From positions 1-16,145 of the forward strand of contig DATLBA010000053.1 of NCBI GenBank assembly GCA_035527275.1: DNA of 16,145 bases, read 5' to 3'. The notes under the pieces were generated by a model. The model was not told where the DNA came from and searched no databases. It saw only the letters and a program-made list of their open reading frames with translations. This document shows positions 12,388 through 16,145 of the stretch, piece by piece. Positions within the stretch are counted from its first letter, which is position 1; the number at the start of each line of letters is the position of its first letter. The translations under genes were made by a program, and so were the position numbers. The DNA comes from DATLBA01 sp035527275. GTDB taxonomy: Bacteria; Planctomycetota; Phycisphaerae; FEN-1346.

Positions 12388-13461
12388 GTGCCGCAGACGG
12401 AACAGAAGGTCCTCATTACCGGAAATGTGGCGGCAGCGGAGGGGGCCGTCAGGGCTGGATGCCGATTCTACTTCGGCTATCCCATCACCCCGCAGAACGA
12501 TCTGCCGGAATACATGTCGGCGCGGGTGCCGGAGGTGGGCGGCGTATTCATCCAGGCCGAGAGCGAACTGGCCGCCATCAGCCTGGTGCACGGCGCGGCA
12601 GCGGCCGGCGGGCGGGCCATGACCTCCTCATCGAGCCCCGGCATCAGCCTCAAGCAGGAAGGCATCAGTTACCTCGCCGGGAGTGAACTGCCGGCCTTCA
12701 TCGTCAACGTGCAGCGCGGCGGACCGGGCCTCGGCGACGTCAGGCCCGCCCAGGGCGACTATTTCCAGGCGACGCGCGGCGGCGGGCACGGCGACTACCG
12801 TCTCATCGTCCTTGCGCCCCACACGGTTCAGGAAACGTGCGACCTGGCATACGAGGCATTCGATCTGGCCGAAGCGTGGCGGTGTCCCGTGCTCCTCTTG
12901 AGCGACCAGCAGTTGGGCCAGATGATGGAGCCGGTCGATCTGCCGCCGATGAAGAACATCCCCGACGTCCAGGACCACCCCTGGGCGCTTTCGGGCGCTC
13001 GGAGTGGGCGCGAAAAACGCATCGTCAAGAGTTTCTATTGGCGGCCGGGAGAACTCGAGGCGTTCAACAAGCGCCTCCGTGAAAAGTACCTGCGCATGGA
13101 AAAAGAACTGCCGCGATGGCAAACCGACCACGCCGACGACGCCGACATCATCCTGGTGGCCTACGGCACGAGCGCGCGGATCGCACGCGACGCCGTGCGC
13201 CACGCGCGCCAAGAGGGCATCCGGGCGGGCCTCGTGCGACCGATTACGCTGTGGCCGTTCCCTGCCGCACCGCTCCTGGAGGCGGCGAAGCGCGGCGCGC
13301 GGTTCCTCGTGGTCGAAATGAGTTGGGGCCAGATGGTCGAGGACGTCAAGTTGGCCTTGTACGGAACGGCCGCCCCGGTGGACCTCTGCTGGCGCTCAGG
13401 CGGTGGCGTGCCGACCGTCCACGAGGTGACCGAGCACGTGCGGGCGTTGGCGAAGGAGTGA
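12388..13461 (+). CDS. vorB: 2-oxoacid:ferredoxin oxidoreductase, alpha subunit (VorB/KorA-like)
   Basis: A 357-residue alpha subunit of the OFOR family, which oxidatively decarboxylates a 2-oxoacid to an acyl-CoA with ferredoxin as electron acceptor. It opens with GNVAAAEGAVRAGCRFYFG and the substrate-side motif YPITP (31-35), then ELAAISLVHGAAAAGGRAMT, the block GDYFQATRGGGHGDYRLIVL typical of VorB, and the C-terminal domain II (SWGQMVEDVKLAL). Start: GTG at 12388, 5 bp after TCAGGAGG. The frame is open upstream to 11965, but that part has no support. The match is closest to branched-chain (VOR) enzymes; KOR (2-oxoglutarate) is the alternative. Length is normal for a non-fused alpha subunit, so gamma is not fused to it. 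Confidence 0.88.
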   Translation: MPQTEQKVLITGNVAAAEGAVRAGCRFYFGYPITPQNDLPEYMSARVPEVGGVFIQAESELAAISLVHGAAAAGGRAMTSSSSPGISLKQEGISYLAGSELPAFIVNVQRGGPGLGDVRPAQGDYFQATRGGGHGDYRLIVLAPHTVQETCDLAYEAFDLAEAWRCPVLLLSDQQLGQMMEPVDLPPMKNIPDVQDHPWALSGARSGREKRIVKSFYWRPGELEAFNKRLREKYLRMEKELPRWQTDHADDADIILVAYGTSARIARDAVRHARQEGIRAGLVRPITLWPFPAAPLLEAAKRGARFLVVEMSWGQMVEDVKLALYGTAAPVDLCWRSGGGVPTVHEVTEHVRALAKE

Positions 13462-13463
13462 CC

Positions 13464-14219
13464 ATGCCGAAAACAGGCCCCACGCTCAAAATCGGCCGCC
13501 CGAAAGCCCTCCTTCCCGACCGGACCCATTACTGCGCCGGGTGCGGCCACGGGGTGGTGCTGCGGATCCTGGCCGAAATCATCGACGAGTGGGGTATCCG
13601 CGACCGGATGGTCGGCATGGCACCGGTCGGCTGCGCGGTCCTCCTGTATCAGTACCTGGACATCGACATGTGCGAGGCGGCCCACGGCCGCACCCCCGAA
13701 GTCGCCGCCGGCATCAAGCGCGCCCGGCCCGACCTCCTCGTCTTCTCCTACCAGGGCGACGGCGACCTGGCCGGCATCGGAACGAACGAAATCGTCCACG
13801 TGGCCAATCGCGGCGAACCCATCAGCGTCATCTTCATCAACAACGCCGTCTATGGCATGACGGGCGGCCAGATGGCCCCGACCACCATGCCCGGCCAGAA
13901 GACGACCACGACGCCCAAGGGCCGCAGCATCGTCAACGAGGGATTCCCCTTGCGCGTCAGCGAGATGCTGGCGACGCTCGAGGAGCCGGTCTATATCGAG
14001 CGGTGCGTCGTCGGCACGCCGCGCGACATCCGCCGCACCAAGAACGCCATCAAAAAGAGCCTGCGCGTCCAGCGCGACCTGAAAGGGTTCAGTCTCATTG
14101 AAATCCTCTCCCCGTGTCCCACCTATTGGCGCGTCCCGCCGAACAAGGCCGTCGCGTACATCGAGGAATACTTCGAGGAGGTCTTCCCGCGCGGGGTGAT
14201 CAAGGACAAGACGAAGTGA
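13464..14219 (+). CDS. vorA: 2-oxoacid:ferredoxin oxidoreductase, beta subunit (VorA/KorB-like)
   Basis: A 251-residue thiamine-diphosphate-binding beta subunit, partner of the preceding gene (2-bp gap, with its ribosome binding site GAAGGAG inside the end of that gene). HYCAGCGHG (22-30) with C24 and C27, C57 in VGCA and a later Cys (YIERCVVG) supply the [4Fe-4S] ligands expected for the family. GDGDLAGIGTNE (98-109) and INNAVYGMTGGQMAPTT (125-141) are the ThDP/Mg2+ motif and the substrate-pocket loop. It oxidises the 2-oxoacid and passes electrons to ferredoxin. No gamma subunit or ferredoxin-like delta subunit follows; a GH65 gene comes next, so the remaining subunits are missing here or located elsewhere. 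Confidence 0.9.
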   Translation: MPKTGPTLKIGRPKALLPDRTHYCAGCGHGVVLRILAEIIDEWGIRDRMVGMAPVGCAVLLYQYLDIDMCEAAHGRTPEVAAGIKRARPDLLVFSYQGDGDLAGIGTNEIVHVANRGEPISVIFINNAVYGMTGGQMAPTTMPGQKTTTTPKGRSIVNEGFPLRVSEMLATLEEPVYIERCVVGTPRDIRRTKNAIKKSLRVQRDLKGFSLIEILSPCPTYWRVPPNKAVAYIEEYFEEVFPRGVIKDKTK

Positions 14220-14245
14220 TTGCGGATTGCGGGCTACGGACTGTG
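14218..14245 (+). repeat. Heptamer array D (GATTGCG-type, four units)
   Basis: Four 7-bp units: GATTGCG, GATTGCG, GGCTACG, GACTGTG. The first unit includes the last two bases of the vorA stop codon. The rest of the 130-bp gap before the GH65 gene shows only its ribosome binding site. Confidence 0.7.
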
Positions 14246-14349
14246 GAGCAAACGGCCGGCGGCTGGCAGGCTGGGGCCCGTCCCGGCGCCGCACAAGCCG
14301 GAGCCAGGGAAAGCCTGACCGGAGCGATAGAGGGAGGTTCGAACACCGC

Positions 14350-16145
14350 ATGCTCAACCCAACCATCACGGAGAATCGTCCGGAGTATCCACTGGCTTAC
14401 GTGTCCAATGGGCTGGTCGGCCTGCGCGTAGGCCGAATCCCCCTCCTGGGTAACACGGCGCTGGTGAACGGCTACGTCGGTGCTAATGCGGAAGAACGCA
14501 TGGAAAGCATAGAGGTCGCGCCGTACCCGGTCGGGGCGGACATCCTGGTCGGCCGGGTCTGGCTGTCCCAGCGGCCGGACCTGGCGGTCTTCAAGGAGCA
14601 GACCTACGACTTCTCCTGCGGCGAGTTGCGCAGCCGGTTCGACTTCAAGGTGGACGCCACGACGGCGCGGGTGGAAGTGGTCACGTTTTGCAGCCGCACG
14701 CAACCGTCGCTTACGCTTCAGCAGGTCAGTGTGACGGTGGACCAACCGTGCAGCCTGACGCTGCGCGGGTTCCTGGAGACGGCGGGACTGGCGGGGCGTT
14801 GTTTGCGCCGCGAGACGCTCAGTGCCAGCCAGGTGAAAGTCGTCGTCGTAGACGGCTGCCTGCATTGGGAAAGCCGGGGCGGGCTTGCTTCCTGTGGGGC
14901 GGCGTTCTGGACCCGTTTTCTCGGCGACGACCAGGCCAAGGAGAAGCGCAATTTCTGGGGTTATGAAAACTCGGTTACCAAGGAGTACACGGTTTCAGCG
15001 CAGCCGGGCAAGACCTACGTGCTCCAGCAGATCGGGAGCCTCGTGCCCAGTCTTATGAATGCCGAGCCGGACCAGCAGGCGATCCGCTTGGCGGGGATCG
15101 GGAAACACTGGGGCTTTGACGAACTGCGCGAGGGGAACCGCCAGGCCTGGGCTGAAATCTGGAAAGGCCGGGTGCGCCTCCTGGGAGCCGACGCGAAGTG
15201 GCAGGCCATCTCGGACGCGGCTTATTTCTACCTGCACTCCTCCGTCCATCGCTCCACTCCTTGCAGCATCGGGCCTTACGGGCTTACCTGGGGTTACTAC
15301 GGTCACGTTTTCTGGGATACAGAGACCTTCATGTTTCCGCCGCTCTTGTTGACGCAACCCCAGGCCGCCCGCGCCATCCTGGATTATCGCAGCCGGATGT
15401 TGCCTGCCGCGCGGAACACCGCCCTCCTTCATGGTTACGCCGGAGCCCAGTTCCCCTGGCAGAGCATGTCGCATGGTGGCGAAGTGACTCCCACGTGGAT
15501 AGACGGTGTGTTGTCGGAACAGCATGTCAGCCTGGACGTGGCCTTTGCCTTCGCGCAGTACGTGCATGCGACGGGCGACGAGCAGTTCCTGCGCCAGCAG
15601 GCCTGGCCGGTGCTGGAAGGCGTGGCCGAATGGATCGCCAGCCGCGTCAAAAAAACGGATCGCGGCTACGAAATCTGGCACATCGAGGGGGTGGATGAGG
15701 GAACGGAGAACGTCAACAACAACTCCTACACCAATATGGTGGCCACCGTGATCCTACGGGAGGCACAGGGCTTTGCGCGGCGCCTGGGAATCCCGCCGCC
15801 GCCCGAGTGGGGCGAGATCGAACGCCGGATATTTATTCCGATTGACACGAAGGCCAAAGTAATCCTCAAGCACGACCGCCACCGGCTCAAGGACCAGCCC
15901 GTCGGCATGGAGCCGTTGGCTGCGTTCTTCCCGCTGACCTACCGTCCGGACGAGGAGGTGGAACGTGCCACCACCCAGTGCTGCCTGGAAAGCTCGCGTC
16001 CTTACATGCATTACCCCTTCATCCCTGCCCTGGTAGGGGTTTTTGCCGCGCGGTTGGGCGACCGCAAGTTCTCCGCGGAACTCTTCTCGGCCGGCATCGG
16101 CGACTTTGTGGTGGATCCATTCATGATGTTCAGCGAGTTCGGGGA
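14350..16145 (+). CDS. GH65-family glycoside phosphorylase/hydrolase (3' end outside window)
   Basis: 598 codons are visible and the frame is open to the window end. The N-terminal beta-rich domain (to ~270) is followed by the (alpha/alpha)6 barrel: GYYGHVFWDTETFMFPPLL (315-333) and the catalytic region GVDEGTENVNNNSYTN (447-462), where Glu450 aligns with the general acid of the family's usual GPDEYH...NN.YTN. Here the residues after DE are GTEN rather than YHEH, an odd substitution near the active site. GH65 members cleave alpha-glucosides such as trehalose, kojibiose or maltose by phosphorolysis, or hydrolyse glucosylgalactosyl-hydroxylysine; the substrate is undecided. No signal peptide, so cytoplasmic. 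AGGGAGG ends 12 bp before the ATG, longer than usual. Confidence 0.82.
   Translation, partial: MLNPTITENRPEYPLAYVSNGLVGLRVGRIPLLGNTALVNGYVGANAEERMESIEVAPYPVGADILVGRVWLSQRPDLAVFKEQTYDFSCGELRSRFDFKVDATTARVEVVTFCSRTQPSLTLQQVSVTVDQPCSLTLRGFLETAGLAGRCLRRETLSASQVKVVVVDGCLHWESRGGLASCGAAFWTRFLGDDQAKEKRNFWGYENSVTKEYTVSAQPGKTYVLQQIGSLVPSLMNAEPDQQAIRLAGIGKHWGFDELREGNRQAWAEIWKGRVRLLGADAKWQAISDAAYFYLHSSVHRSTPCSIGPYGLTWGYYGHVFWDTETFMFPPLLLTQPQAARAILDYRSRMLPAARNTALLHGYAGAQFPWQSMSHGGEVTPTWIDGVLSEQHVSLDVAFAFAQYVHATGDEQFLRQQAWPVLEGVAEWIASRVKKTDRGYEIWHIEGVDEGTENVNNNSYTNMVATVILREAQGFARRLGIPPPPEWGEIERRIFIPIDTKAKVILKHDRHRLKDQPVGMEPLAAFFPLTYRPDEEVERATTQCCLESSRPYMHYPFIPALVGVFAARLGDRKFSAELFSAGIGDFVVDPFMMFSEFG

Noticed and set aside
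14331..14349. GGTTCGAAC, a tRNA T-loop look-alike
   Set aside because: The flanking bases do not form a T-arm stem and no acceptor or anticodon arm can be drawn.
13161..14369. Minus-strand frame opposite the oxidoreductase genes
   Set aside because: Antisense to two well-recognised, tightly coupled genes.

Overview
The window is GC-rich bacterial chromosome. It has frequent GTG starts, short overlapping gene junctions, REP-type palindromes next to a decayed REP-associated transposase, and several families of 7-bp tandem repeats. Together with a two-subunit 2-oxoacid:ferredoxin oxidoreductase (an enzyme of anaerobes) and a B12-type radical SAM enzyme, this suggests an anaerobic or facultative member of the Planctomycetota or the wider PVC group. 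That assignment is inference from style; no taxonomic marker is present.

Layout. 1-1040: the 3' end of comM, then a small zinc-ribbon membrane protein, then a second diverged copy of the last codons of comM. 1056-1975: a debris island with a promoter and hicB antitoxin gene, a hicA toxin cut after nine codons, an inverted REP pair, the first ~30 codons of a REP-associated transposase, the C-terminal SPASM domain of a radical SAM enzyme, and three heptanucleotide repeat arrays. 1976-3896: a secreted protein of unknown function and yjbQ. 3905-10556 (minus strand): a run transcribed toward yjbQ. In transcription order it is an HpnR-like B12/radical SAM protein, tatC, an endonuclease III homologue, a HEAT-repeat lipoprotein with its own likely promoter, and a glycogen-synthase-like glycosyltransferase. 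10557-12075 (minus): a hairpin-rich spacer and two PilZ-domain genes. 12388-14219 (plus): alpha and beta subunits of a VOR/KOR-type oxidoreductase. 14350-end: a GH65-family glycoside phosphorylase/hydrolase, cut by the window end.

How the parts work together. The two PilZ genes are separate transcription units but carry the same 12-bp element (GCGTTTGCTTTT on the minus strand) over their predicted -35 boxes, so they are probably co-regulated. The radical SAM, tatC and nth genes are tightly packed (10-bp gap, 4-bp overlap) and probably co-transcribed, though their functions do not obviously connect. The oxidoreductase operon encodes only alpha and beta; gamma and ferredoxin-type subunits must come from elsewhere if the enzyme is complete.

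I see no CRISPR array, tRNA, rRNA, phage module or clear defence system. The most unusual material is the repeat and debris island at 1000-2000, the heptamer arrays there and at 14218, and the shared PilZ promoter element.
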